Shown: in pieces, positions 25,038 to 32,815 of the stretch
How the letters are laid out: the number at the start of each line of letters is the position of its first letter
Numbering within the stretch: position 1 is the stretch's first letter
NCBI GenBank assembly: GCA_965276665.1
Contig: OZ255620.1
Location: forward strand, 806,001 to 870,000
DNA: 64,000 nt
DNA from: CAWGJC01 sp965276665
GTDB lineage: Bacteria > Pseudomonadota > Alphaproteobacteria > Acetobacterales > Acetobacteraceae
Direction: 5' to 3'
Made by a program: the position numbers and the translations under genes
The notes under the pieces: model-generated
Databases searched by the model: none
Told to the model about the DNA's origin: nothing
What the model saw: only the letters and a program-made list of their open reading frames with translations

Positions 25038-25769
25038 ATGGATAGGATTGCCGACCTCGCGACACGCGCCGGCGCGACGGGTGCCTTGTACGCACCGCTG
25101 CTGGATGCGCCGTTCGGGCCGGATGGGTGTTTCGTGCTTGGGCGATTGGCGCAATCGCTGGATGGGCGGATCGCGACGGTGAGCGGGGTGTCGCGCTGGA
25201 TCGGCGGCCCCGAGGATATTCGTCACACCCATCGGCTGCGGGCGATTTTCGATACCGTGATTGTTGGCGCCAGCACCGTGGCCACCGATGATCCGCAGTT
25301 GACGACGCGGGATGTGGTCGGGCCTTCGCCGGTGCGTGTCGTGCTCGATGCGAAGCGGCGGCTGCCGGCGCATCATCGGGTGTTTCAGGGAAATGCGCGC
25401 ACCTTGCTGGCATGTTGCGATGCGAGCTGTCCGGCCCCAGGGCGGGCGGAATTGCTGGTGGTGCCGCGCGGACGGGACGGGATCGATCTCGCGGCGTTGC
25501 TGGCGGCGTTGGCAGAACGTGGATTGCGGCGCGTGTTCGTTGAGGGTGGCGGGGTCACGGTTTCGCGCTTCCTTGCCGCCGGGTTGCTCGACCGGCTGCA
25601 TGTGACATTGGCGCCGTTGCTTTTGGGGGCGGGCGTTCCCGCCTTTGCATTGCCGGAGGCGGCGACACCCGCCGATGGGTTGCGGTTCGGCTGGACCGTG
25701 CATCCGCTCGGCGATGATCTGCTGCTCGACATCCCGCTCGGCCGCGTCCGGTCGCGCTGCTGCGCGTGA
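25038..25769 (+). CDS. RibD C-terminal-domain reductase (DHFR-like fold)
   Basis: A 243-residue protein carrying only the reductase half of RibD, the NADPH-dependent domain that reduces a ribosylaminopyrimidine. Motifs: RLAQSLDGRIATVSGVSRWI, HRLRAIFDTVIVGASTVATD, and FVEGGGVTVSRFLAAGLLD. It lacks the deaminase domain, and its genomic partners are not riboflavin genes, so its substrate is probably another pyrimidine or pterin-like compound. It opens a five-gene overlapping operon; its stop overlaps the next start as GTGA. Confidence 0.85.
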   Translation: MDRIADLATRAGATGALYAPLLDAPFGPDGCFVLGRLAQSLDGRIATVSGVSRWIGGPEDIRHTHRLRAIFDTVIVGASTVATDDPQLTTRDVVGPSPVRVVLDAKRRLPAHHRVFQGNARTLLACCDASCPAPGRAELLVVPRGRDGIDLAALLAALAERGLRRVFVEGGGVTVSRFLAAGLLDRLHVTLAPLLLGAGVPAFALPEAATPADGLRFGWTVHPLGDDLLLDIPLGRVRSRCCA

Positions 25770-26713
25770 TCGCACGTGCGTTCTGGATCGTGGCGCCCGG
25801 GCGCGGCGAGATCCGCGCCGAGACGCTTGCCGCGCCGGGACCGGGCGAGATCCCGCTTGTCATGCTCGCGAGCGGCATCTCGCGCGGGACGGAGTCGCTG
25901 GTTCTTGCCGGTCGGGTTCCGCCGAGCCAGCACCAGGCAATGCGCGCGCCGCTGATGGCGGGCGTCTTCCCGTTTCCGGTGAAATACGGCTATAGCGCGG
26001 TCGGCCTCGCGCCCGACGGCACGCGGCGTTTCGTGCTTCACCCGCATCAGGATGCCTGCGTGGTGCCGGAGGCGATGTGCGTTCCGGTGCCGGACGAGGT
26101 GCCGACCGCCCGCGCGACGCTCGCCGCGAATATGGAGACCGCTCTTAACATCGTGTGGGATGCGGCGCCGCTCGTGGGCGAGCGGATGATGGTGGTTGGC
26201 GCCGGCGTGCTCGGCCTGCTCGTCGCATCCCTGCTCGCGCGCATTCCCGGCGCCCTCGTCACGGTGATCGATATCGATCGCACGCGGGCGCCGCTTGCCG
26301 CGCATTTCGGCTGCGCCTTCGCGCCACCGGATCAGGCGCCGGTCGAGCAGGAGCTCGTTGTGCATGCATCGGCCTCGGAAGCCGGGCTGCGTCTGGCGCT
26401 CGGCCATGCGGCGTTCGAGGCGCGAATCGTCGAGGCGAGCTGGTTCGGCGATCGCGCGCCGGCGATCCCGCTCGGCGAAGCGTTTCATGCGCGCCGGTTG
26501 CGCCTGCTTTCGTCGCAGGTGGGCGCGGTCGCGCCGGCGATGCGTGGGCGGCGGAGCCATGCCGAGCGCCTCGCCGTCGCGCTCGCCCTGCTCGCCGATC
26601 CACGGTTCGACGCGCTGCTCGAGAGGCCGACGCGGTTCGCCGACCTGCCGGGATGCTATGCGCGCCTGGTGGCCGGCGGCCTTTTCCATGTCATCGATTA
26701 TGGGAGCGGGTGA
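25766..26713 (+). CDS. MDR-type (zinc alcohol dehydrogenase-like) oxidoreductase without obvious zinc ligands
   Basis: Medium-chain dehydrogenase/reductase family member, 315 residues. At the usual catalytic-zinc Cys position the sequence reads ASGISRGTES, without Cys, and the protein is shorter than typical ADHs. A nucleotide-binding motif VVGAGVLGLLVASLLAR and an acidic VIDID end of beta-2 suggest NAD(P) binding. It overlaps the RibD-type gene by 4 bp and abuts the PTPS-like gene (its ATG is 1 bp from this stop). It probably reduces or oxidises an intermediate in the same unknown pathway. Confidence 0.75.
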   Translation: MIARAFWIVAPGRGEIRAETLAAPGPGEIPLVMLASGISRGTESLVLAGRVPPSQHQAMRAPLMAGVFPFPVKYGYSAVGLAPDGTRRFVLHPHQDACVVPEAMCVPVPDEVPTARATLAANMETALNIVWDAAPLVGERMMVVGAGVLGLLVASLLARIPGALVTVIDIDRTRAPLAAHFGCAFAPPDQAPVEQELVVHASASEAGLRLALGHAAFEARIVEASWFGDRAPAIPLGEAFHARRLRLLSSQVGAVAPAMRGRRSHAERLAVALALLADPRFDALLERPTRFADLPGCYARLVAGGLFHVIDYGSG

Positions 26714-27112
26714 ATGTTCAGCCTGACGGTCGCCGACCATGTCATGGTCGCACATAGCCTCCGCGGCGCCGAGTTCGGCCCGGCGCAGCGCCTGCACGGC
26801 GCGACCTTCGTCGTGGAGGCGGAGTTCCGCGCCGAGCGGCTGGATGCGGCGGAGTTGCTCATCGATATCGGCCTCGCGCGCACCATCCTGCGCGGCCTGC
26901 TCGACGCGATCGACTATCGCAATCTCGACGAGGTGGACGCCTTTGCCGGGCGAAACACCACGACCGAGCTCCTCGCCTTCCACATCCACGGACAGCTCGC
27001 ATCCGCGTGCCGCGACGGGGCGCTTGGCGAAGGCGGACGTGGCGTCGTGTCCATCAAGGTCACGCTGCGCGAGAATCCCCTCGCCTGGGCGGCGTTCGAA
27101 GGGCCGGTGTGA
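26714..27112 (+). CDS. 6-pyruvoyl-tetrahydropterin synthase/QueD-like protein with altered active site
   Basis: PTPS/QueD fold, 132 residues. Aligned by eye to mammalian PTPS and QueD, one zinc His is kept (His14, AHSL) and a second (His28, LHGA), but the third is Ala30 where HGH is usual. The catalytic Cys position is Ala24 (FGPA), and the Asp-His pair reads Asp67-Tyr68 (IDYRNLD). The TTE motif (Thr84, Glu85) and the late Glu (Glu120, LRENPLAW), which bind the pterin in the family, are kept. So it may bind a pterin-like ligand but is unlikely to do the classical reaction. It overlaps the next start by TGATG. Confidence 0.8.
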   Translation: MFSLTVADHVMVAHSLRGAEFGPAQRLHGATFVVEAEFRAERLDAAELLIDIGLARTILRGLLDAIDYRNLDEVDAFAGRNTTTELLAFHIHGQLASACRDGALGEGGRGVVSIKVTLRENPLAWAAFEGPV

Positions 27113-28164
27113 TGCAGGTCGCGCTGATCGCCCCGGCGCCGTTCGATACGGTCTCCGGCGGCTATGCCTATGACCGGCGGATGGCGGCCGGCCTGCGCGC
27201 GCACGGTCATGACGTCGCGCTGGTCGGGTTGGCCGGGCAGCATCCGCTGCCCGACGAGGAGGCGGAGCACGCGGCGCGCGAGGCGTGGGAGACGCTGCCG
27301 TCGGGTGGCGCGCGGGTCATCGACGGGCTTGCGCTTCCGGCTTTCGCAGCGCTGGCCGGTGCGCTCGACGGGCGCGCGATCGGGCTGATCCATCACCCGA
27401 CCGCTCTCGAGACCGGCCGAGAAGAAGCGGACGCGGCGCGGCTGCACGAGATCGAGCGCGCGCTCTTTCCGCGCCTTGTCCGCGTCATCGCCACTAGCGA
27501 GGCGACGGCGCGGCGCCTGTCCGCTGAATTCGGAGTGGATGCGGCGAAGATCCGCGTCGTGGTGCCGGGGACCGACCCGGCGCCGCGCAGCCTCGGTTCG
27601 AGCGGTTCGTCCTGCGCGATCCTGTCGATCGGCACGATGGTGCCGCGCAAGGGGCATGATCTGCTGATGCGGGCGCTGGCGCGGCTGTTCGATCTCAACT
27701 GGCGGCTCACGATCGTGGGGGATGACGAGCGCGCGCCGGACTACGCGGCCGGGCTGCACGCGCTGGTGGATACGCTCGGCATCGGCGAGCGCGTGCGCTT
27801 CGCCGGCGCGGCGAGCGACGCGGTGCTCGAGCAGTTGTGGCGTGACGCCGATCTCTTCGCGCTGGCCACATATTTCGAGGGCTATGGCATGGCGATCGCG
27901 GAGGCGCTGCGGCGCGGATTGCCCGTCGCCGTCACCTCGGCCGCCGCCGAAGGCGCCGGCGGCGGGGCGGCCGGCGCTCTGGTGACGCCGGAGGCGGGTC
28001 TCGTCGTCGAGCCGGGCAATCTCGAGCAGCTCTCCAAGGCGCTACGCCGGCCGATCTTCGATGTGGCGCTCCGCCGCGATATGGCGAAGGCAGCCTGGCG
28101 GATCGGCCAGACGCTGCCGGGCTGGGACACGCAGGCCGAAGCCTTCGCCACAGCGCTTGGATGA
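27112..28164 (+). CDS. GT4 family glycosyltransferase
   Basis: GT-B glycosyltransferase of 350 residues. The N-terminal domain starts MQVALIAPAPFDTVSGGYAYD. The C-terminal nucleotide-sugar domain has ILSIGTMVPRKGHDLLMRAL, GERVRFAGAASDAVLEQLW and the family-4 E-x7-E element in YFEGYGMAIAEALRRGLPV. ATG 27112 overlaps the PTPS-like stop (TGATG), so the two are coupled. No membrane segment is seen, so a soluble acceptor is possible. The sugar donor and acceptor are unknown; context suggests a pterin- or pyrimidine-like acceptor. Confidence 0.85.
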   Translation: MQVALIAPAPFDTVSGGYAYDRRMAAGLRAHGHDVALVGLAGQHPLPDEEAEHAAREAWETLPSGGARVIDGLALPAFAALAGALDGRAIGLIHHPTALETGREEADAARLHEIERALFPRLVRVIATSEATARRLSAEFGVDAAKIRVVVPGTDPAPRSLGSSGSSCAILSIGTMVPRKGHDLLMRALARLFDLNWRLTIVGDDERAPDYAAGLHALVDTLGIGERVRFAGAASDAVLEQLWRDADLFALATYFEGYGMAIAEALRRGLPVAVTSAAAEGAGGGAAGALVTPEAGLVVEPGNLEQLSKALRRPIFDVALRRDMAKAAWRIGQTLPGWDTQAEAFATALG

Positions 28165-29018
28165 GCGACACGTTCGACGCCGGCTGGCTCGCTTTGCGCG
28201 AGACATTCGATGCGGCGTCGCGCAGTCGCGCCCTGGCTTCGCGGCTGATCGCCCGCCTGCCGACGCGGCCGCATCTGCTCGATCTCGGCTGCGGCACCGG
28301 CAGCCTGTTCCGCTGGCTCGCGCCGATGATCGGCGGCGCGCAGGTCTGGCTCCTCGCCGATGCCGACCGCGCGCTGCTCGACCTCGCCTATGCGACGACG
28401 GCGGAATGGGCGCACCGGAAAGGCTGGAGCGTGAGTTTTCCGCAGCGCGCGATGCTGGTGCATGCGCCGGGCGGAGCATGGCGGGTTGAGGCGCTGGCGC
28501 TCGATATCGCCGATTGCGACGCGCTGCCGCTCGATCGGGCCGACGCGGTGGTGACCAGCGCGCTGCTCGACCTCGTTTCCGCCGATTGGATGTCATGGTT
28601 CGCGGAATCCTTGGATGTGCCGTTCCTCGCCTGCCTGACGGTGGATGGACGCGACGCCTTTCTGCCCGCGCATCCGGCCGATGCGATCGTCCGCGCGGCC
28701 TTCCGGCGCGACCAGACGCGTGACAAGGGATTCGGCCGGGCGCTCGGGCCGCGCGCGGCCTCGGTCGCGCTCGCGGCGCTTGCGGCGGAAGGGTTTGCCC
28801 TCGCCAGCGCGCCGAGCGATTGGCGGATTTCCCGCGGTTCGCTGGCGATGCTTGAGGCAATGGTCGAGGGTGTCGGCGAGGCAGCCGCGGCGGCGCAGCC
28901 CGCGCGACAGGGCGCGATCGCCGCGTGGCGGACCGCCCGGCTGCGCGCGGCGCTCGCGATGCGGCTTGCCATCCGCATCGGGCACCGCGACATTCTCGCG
29001 ATCCCCCCGGAAGAGTAA
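28161..29018 (+). CDS. Class I SAM-dependent methyltransferase
   Basis: Methyltransferase of 285 residues with SAM motif I LLDLGCGTGSLFRWLAP, an acidic motif-II position in LLADADRALL, and a motif-IV-like region DRADAVVTSALLDLVSADWM. It overlaps the glycosyltransferase by ATGA and closes the operon; the next gene, otnK, follows after 15 bp with its own AGAGGAG. The substrate is unknown. Confidence 0.8.
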   Translation: MSDTFDAGWLALRETFDAASRSRALASRLIARLPTRPHLLDLGCGTGSLFRWLAPMIGGAQVWLLADADRALLDLAYATTAEWAHRKGWSVSFPQRAMLVHAPGGAWRVEALALDIADCDALPLDRADAVVTSALLDLVSADWMSWFAESLDVPFLACLTVDGRDAFLPAHPADAIVRAAFRRDQTRDKGFGRALGPRAASVALAALAAEGFALASAPSDWRISRGSLAMLEAMVEGVGEAAAAAQPARQGAIAAWRTARLRAALAMRLAIRIGHRDILAIPPEE

Positions 29019-29033
29019 GAGGAGCAGAGCGGA

Positions 29034-30311
29034 ATGCCGCTGTTGGGTTGCATCGCCGATGATTTCACCGGCGCCACCGATCTCTGCTCCATGCTCGTGC
29101 GCAACGGCATGCGGACGGTTCAGCTGATCGGCGTGCCGAGGCCGGACGATCCGGCGCCGGATGCCGATGCGATCGTGGTCGCGCTGAAATCCCGCACCGC
29201 GCCGGTCGGGCAGGCCGTGGGCGAAAGCCTGGCCGCCCTGCGCTGGCTGCAGGGCCTGGTCTGCCGGCAGTTCTTCTTCAAATACTGCTCGACTTTCGAT
29301 AGCACCGAGACCGGCAATATCGGCCCCGTGGCGGACGCGCTGATCGACGCGCTTTCCGCCGGTTTCGCCCTCGCCTGCCCGGCCTTTCCGGCAAATGCGC
29401 GGAGCGTGTACCAGGGCCATCTCTTCGTCGGCAGCGTTCTGCTCTCCGAGAGCGGGATGGAGAACCATCCGCTCACGCCGATGACCGACCCCAATCTCGT
29501 GCGCGTGCTCGGCCGACAGATGCGCGGCACGGTCGGGCTCGTGCCGTACGCAGCCGTCGAGCAGGGCGGACCGGCGATCCGGAGCGCGATGACGGCGCTG
29601 AAGGAGCAGGGCCACCGCGCCGCGATCGTGGACGCGGTGTCGGACCGGCATCTCGTCGCGATCGGCGAAGCCGCCGCGGCGCATGCCTTGATCACCGGCG
29701 GATCGGGTGTCGCGATGGGACTGCCGGAGAATTTCCGGCGCGCGGGGCTGCTCGGGGTAGAGACCGATCCCGGCCGCTTGCCGGAGGTCGTGGGATCGGC
29801 CGCGGTGCTCGCCGGCTCCTGCTCGCGCGCGACGCTCTTCCAGATCGGTGCGGCGCGCGACCGCGTGCCGACGCTGGAGCTCGACCCGCTCGCCACACCC
29901 GACGCACAACGCCTGATCGGTCAGGCGCTCGACTGGGTGGAGGGCAAGCTCGGCGACACGCCGGTGGTGATCGCCGCCTCCGCGCCGCCGGATCGCGTCG
30001 CCGCCCTGCAATCACGCCTCGGGCGTGACGCGGCGGGCGCGCTGGTGGAGCAGACTCTGGCCGGCATCGCCGAGGCGCTGTTCGCGCGCGGCGTGCGGCG
30101 GATGGTGGTGGCGGGCGGCGAAACAGCGGGCGCGGTGGTCTCGCGCCTCGGCATCGCGCGGCTGCGGATCGGCGACGAGATCGACCCCGGCGTGCCGTGG
30201 ACGCTTGCCGAAGTGGGCGCCGAGGGAGGCGCCGAGACGATGCTGCTCGCGCTTAAATCGGGCAATTTCGGCGGCCGCGACTTCTTCACGAAGGCGTTCG
30301 AACCGCACTGA
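29034..30311 (+). CDS. otnK: Four-carbon acid sugar kinase, 3-oxo-tetronate kinase
   Basis: Kinase of the DUF1537 family, 425 residues, which phosphorylates 3-oxo-tetronates at O4 in C4 sugar-acid catabolism. N-terminal GCIADDFTGATDLCSMLV and FFKYCSTFDSTETGNIGPVA, the central GLPENFR region and the C-terminal VVAGGETAGAVVSRLGI are family hallmarks. ATG 29034 is preceded by AAGAGGAG. The decarboxylase partner otnC lies 610 bp further on, with a gene on the opposite strand between them. Confidence 0.92.
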   Translation: MPLLGCIADDFTGATDLCSMLVRNGMRTVQLIGVPRPDDPAPDADAIVVALKSRTAPVGQAVGESLAALRWLQGLVCRQFFFKYCSTFDSTETGNIGPVADALIDALSAGFALACPAFPANARSVYQGHLFVGSVLLSESGMENHPLTPMTDPNLVRVLGRQMRGTVGLVPYAAVEQGGPAIRSAMTALKEQGHRAAIVDAVSDRHLVAIGEAAAAHALITGGSGVAMGLPENFRRAGLLGVETDPGRLPEVVGSAAVLAGSCSRATLFQIGAARDRVPTLELDPLATPDAQRLIGQALDWVEGKLGDTPVVIAASAPPDRVAALQSRLGRDAAGALVEQTLAGIAEALFARGVRRMVVAGGETAGAVVSRLGIARLRIGDEIDPGVPWTLAEVGAEGGAETMLLALKSGNFGGRDFFTKAFEPH

Positions 30312-30945
30312 CGCAGAGCACCTGCACGATCGCGCGCGCCGCATCCGCGGGCTTCGCGGGACGCGGCGGCGGGAGCATGAAGCGGCGTCCGGCCAGCGCG
30401 GTCGCGAGCGCGACGCCGGGCTCATTCCCATCCATTGTCGCGCGGATCACGCCGGCGACGTGCGCATCGGCGTCGAGCACCGGCGCGCCGCTCCATCCCG
30501 GCCCGATCGCGGGCGCGTCGAGCCAGATCAGGCTGCCATGCGCCGACAGGCGGCGTGCCGGCGCATGGCGCGCGCTGCCGCCCGCGCTGCCGCCAGGATA
30601 GCCGAGCACGAACAAGGCGCCCGCGCTTTGCTGCTCGGACAGGGCGAGCGTGGCAGGCGCTTCCACCGGAGCGCGCAGCAAGGCGAGGTCGAGCGCGGGC
30701 TCCTCCGCCACCAGGATTGCGGATACCGGCGGCAGAAAGGCGGATCGCAGCTCGATACGATCGCATTGCGCGACGACATGCGTATCCGTCACCGCAAGCC
30801 CGTCCGCGCCGGCGAAGAACCCGCTCCCCTCATGCAGATGCAGCGGCGGCTCGCTTCCGCCGGCGGCGCAGCCTGGTATCGTGAGCGCGAACAGCAGCAG
30901 CAGGCGGCGGAGCTGACGGATATGAATGAAAGCGAATTGCGGCAT
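30286..30945 (-). CDS. Secreted trypsin-like serine protease
   Basis: A 219-residue protein with a hydrophobic signal region (RRLLLLFALTIPGCAAGG, residues 13-30; Cys26 could be a weak lipobox). The chymotrypsin-fold triad is visible: His56 (TDTHVVAQC), Asp86 (DLALLR) and Ser152 (GPGWSGAPVL). It should be periplasmic or envelope-bound. ATG 30945 overlaps the divergent otnC start by 24 bp, and its 3' end overlaps the otnK 3' end by 26 bp. A shorter start is possible but would cut the signal peptide. Confidence 0.75.
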   Translation of the reverse strand: MPQFAFIHIRQLRRLLLLFALTIPGCAAGGSEPPLHLHEGSGFFAGADGLAVTDTHVVAQCDRIELRSAFLPPVSAILVAEEPALDLALLRAPVEAPATLALSEQQSAGALFVLGYPGGSAGGSARHAPARRLSAHGSLIWLDAPAIGPGWSGAPVLDADAHVAGVIRATMDGNEPGVALATALAGRRFMLPPPRPAKPADAARAIVQVLCVSAVRTPS

Positions 30946-31629
30946 CTTCTTGTCGATCTCGGCGGCAGTCTCTTTCGGCGCGGTTTTTCTGTCGGCAGCG
31001 CCGGGAATATCAGCGTCCGCCTGCCGGACGGCTATTTGATGACGCCGACGAATTCCTCGCTTGGGCGGCTCGAGGCCGAGCGCATCTCGCGGCTCGATGC
31101 CGCATTCAGGCATGTCGGCGGCGATGCGCCCTCGAAGGAGGTGTTCATGCACCGGGCCTTCTACAATGCCCGGAAGGAGGCGGGCGCGGTCGTTCACCTG
31201 CATTCCACGATGGCGACGGCGGTGGCGTGCCTGTCGGATGTCGACGCCGAAAACCCGATCCCGCCGCTCACGCCGTATTTCGTCATGCGTGTCGGGCGTC
31301 GCATGCCGCTGGTGCCGTATTACCGGCCGGGCGATCCGGCGATGGAGCCGGCAATCGAGGCTGAGGCAAGGAGCGCGCGAGCGGTGCTGCTCGCCAATCA
31401 CGGACCCGTGGTGTCAGGCGGAAACCTGGTTGATGCGGTCCATGCCGCGGAGGAGCTGGAAGAGGCGGCGAAGCTCGCTTTGCTGTTGCGCGGCGCCAAT
31501 CCGCGCCGCCTGACGCCACCGCAGGTGCAGGATCTGCTGACGACCTTCAAAGTAGCACCATCGGACGACAACAGCCCCGTACAGCAGAAGGGCGCCCCTG
31601 CGGGCGCCCTTCGCCATTCTCCACCCTGA
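30922..31629 (+). CDS. otnC: 3-oxo-tetronate 4-phosphate decarboxylase, class II aldolase type
   Basis: Class II aldolase/adducin family, 235 residues, the decarboxylase partner of OtnK that yields dihydroxyacetone phosphate. The metal-site His cluster is AVVHLHSTMATAVACLSD, with a further His in LLANHGPVVSGGNLVDA; SAGNISVRLPDGYLMTPTNSS binds phosphate. The frame runs through a strong hairpin at 31587-31612, adding a tail of about 20 residues beyond the usual family length. ATG 30922 lies inside the antisense protease start region. Confidence 0.88.
   Translation: MNESELRHLLVDLGGSLFRRGFSVGSAGNISVRLPDGYLMTPTNSSLGRLEAERISRLDAAFRHVGGDAPSKEVFMHRAFYNARKEAGAVVHLHSTMATAVACLSDVDAENPIPPLTPYFVMRVGRRMPLVPYYRPGDPAMEPAIEAEARSARAVLLANHGPVVSGGNLVDAVHAAEELEEAAKLALLLRGANPRRLTPPQVQDLLTTFKVAPSDDNSPVQQKGAPAGALRHSPP
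31587..31612. terminator. Intrinsic-terminator-like hairpin inside the otnC 3' end
   Basis: Perfect 11-bp arms GAAGGGCGCCC (31587-31597) and GGGCGCCCTTC (31602-31612) with loop CTGC. It sits inside the last codons of otnC and upstream of the convergent histone-like gene stop at 31653. Confidence 0.75.
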
Positions 31630-31652
31630 CGTGAAATCAGGTACGGCTCGGA

Positions 31653-32411
31653 TCAGGTGATCGCGTCGAGATGCTCGTCGGTCATCGTCTCCGGGCTCGG
31701 CGATTCGCCCATCGATTCGGAATGCGCCGACATCGCCGTCCCATTCGTGCGCGAACGGCGGGTCCGCGTCTTCTTCATCGCAGCCGGTGCGCTGGCTTTC
31801 GTGGCCGCACGACGCGTGCCCGTGCTCCGCGTGCCCGTGCTCCGCGTCGTGGTCTTCCGTGCGCCGGTTGCGCGCCCAGCGGCTTTCGCCGTCGTACGCT
31901 TGGCGGCTGTGGCGCGGGTGGTCTTGGTCGCGCCGGTGCGCTTCGCGGGGCTGCGCCGTGTCGCCGTGGCCTTGGCCGCCGCCGGCTTGCGCGCGGTACG
32001 CGTGCCCCGCGTTGCGGTCTTTGCCGTCGCGCGGCCCCGCGGCGCGGCCTTGGCGACGCGGCCCCGCGCCGTCGCCTTGGTGGCGGTGCGGCGAGTGGCC
32101 GTGGTCTTGCGTGCGCGCGTGGAGGTCGCCGCCTTACGGGGCGCGGCCTTCCGGGGCGCGGTCTTGCGCGTCGTGGTCTTCTTGGCCGCCGGCTTCGCGG
32201 CGCGGGTAGCGGTCTTTGTCGTCCGGGTCGCGGTCTTGCGCGTCGCGGTCTTCTTGGCCGCCGTGGCGCGGGCCGGCTTCGCAGCCGCCTTGCGCGTCGC
32301 GGGCTTCGCCGCCGCCTTGCGGGCAGCCGGCTTCGCCGCAGTGCGGCGCGTGCTGGCGCGCATGGCGAGCGCCTGCGCGCGCGGCCGTTCCTTGCTGGTC
32401 TCGTCACTCAT
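31653..32411 (-). CDS. Histone H1-like Lys/Ala/Thr-rich DNA-binding protein
   Basis: A 252-residue, very basic low-complexity protein built from Lys-Ala/Thr-Arg repeats (for example RTAAKPAARKAAAKPATRKA, residues about 23-42), with an acidic-start N-terminus MSDETSKERPRAQALAMRA and a non-repetitive acidic C-terminal 30 residues. This composition matches bacterial histone H1/HctB-like nucleoid proteins. ATG 32411 has GGAGTTCC upstream. The same stretch is open on the opposite strand, but that frame is hydrophobic nonsense with no start signal. It likely compacts DNA. Confidence 0.75.
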   Translation of the reverse strand: MSDETSKERPRAQALAMRASTRRTAAKPAARKAAAKPATRKAAAKPARATAAKKTATRKTATRTTKTATRAAKPAAKKTTTRKTAPRKAAPRKAATSTRARKTTATRRTATKATARGRVAKAAPRGRATAKTATRGTRTARKPAAAKATATRRSPAKRTGATKTTRATAAKRTTAKAAGRATGARKTTTRSTGTRSTGTRRAATKASAPAAMKKTRTRRSRTNGTAMSAHSESMGESPSPETMTDEHLDAIT

Positions 32412-32716
32412 TGCTGGAACTCCCTGTAGGTGATGTTGATGGAGAACATGCCGAACGCAACGGCGCCCCGCGCGACTGGTTGCACGGGCCCGAGCTTTGA
32501 AGTTGAACCGGTTGCCGCGCCGCGCCCCGGCGATGAGTGGAGCGCGCAGTTCCTCATGGCCGGATTATGCGAGGACGTGAAGTGCGACGTCGTGGCGAGC
32601 AAGCGGTCCATCGACCGTCCTTCCCTGATGCGTGCGGCGCCAAGCTTGACCTTGTCATGCGAATCGGACACGCGCACACGATCTTGCTATTCGACTTGTC
32701 GTGCAGGCATGTCAAC
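32412..32716 (-). promoter_or_regulatory. Long leader of the histone-like gene with a TTGACA promoter candidate
   Basis: About 300 bp without a convincing gene. On the minus strand a perfect TTGACA (32715-32710) directly follows the T-run of a terminator; the -10 at 17-bp spacing is a weak GAATAG. This predicts a leader of roughly 260 nt. An 89-codon frame (32677-32408) ends overlapping the histone start as ATGA, but its composition is not protein-like. Nothing else was recognised here. Confidence 0.4.
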
Positions 32717-32802
32717 AAAAACACGTCACGGCTCGCACGGATGCGCATGCGATGACGTGTTTTTTTGCGCACCATGTCCGTGCGCGGTGTTTTCCGCGCA
32801 CG
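32717..32802. terminator. Tandem terminators after prpC
   Basis: Two hairpins. The first (32779-32802) has perfect 9-bp arms CGTGCGCGG/CCGCGCACG. The second has perfect 12-bp arms AAAAACACGTCA (32717-32728) and TGACGTGTTTTT (32753-32764), flanked by A/T runs on both sides so it can stop transcription in either direction. They lie just downstream of the prpC stop. Confidence 0.8.
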
Positions 32803-32815
32803 AAAGCCGCGCGTT

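Noticed and set aside
31657..32433. Long open frames on the plus strand across the histone-like gene
   Set aside because: They are mirror images of the Lys/Ala/Arg repeat codons (Val/Ala/Arg-rich), lack a ribosome site, and the minus-strand product has a sensible start and nucleoid-protein composition.
32408..32677. 89-codon minus-strand frame ending on the histone-like start (ATGA)
   Set aside because: Composition is not protein-like and no ribosome site precedes it; more likely part of the untranslated leader.
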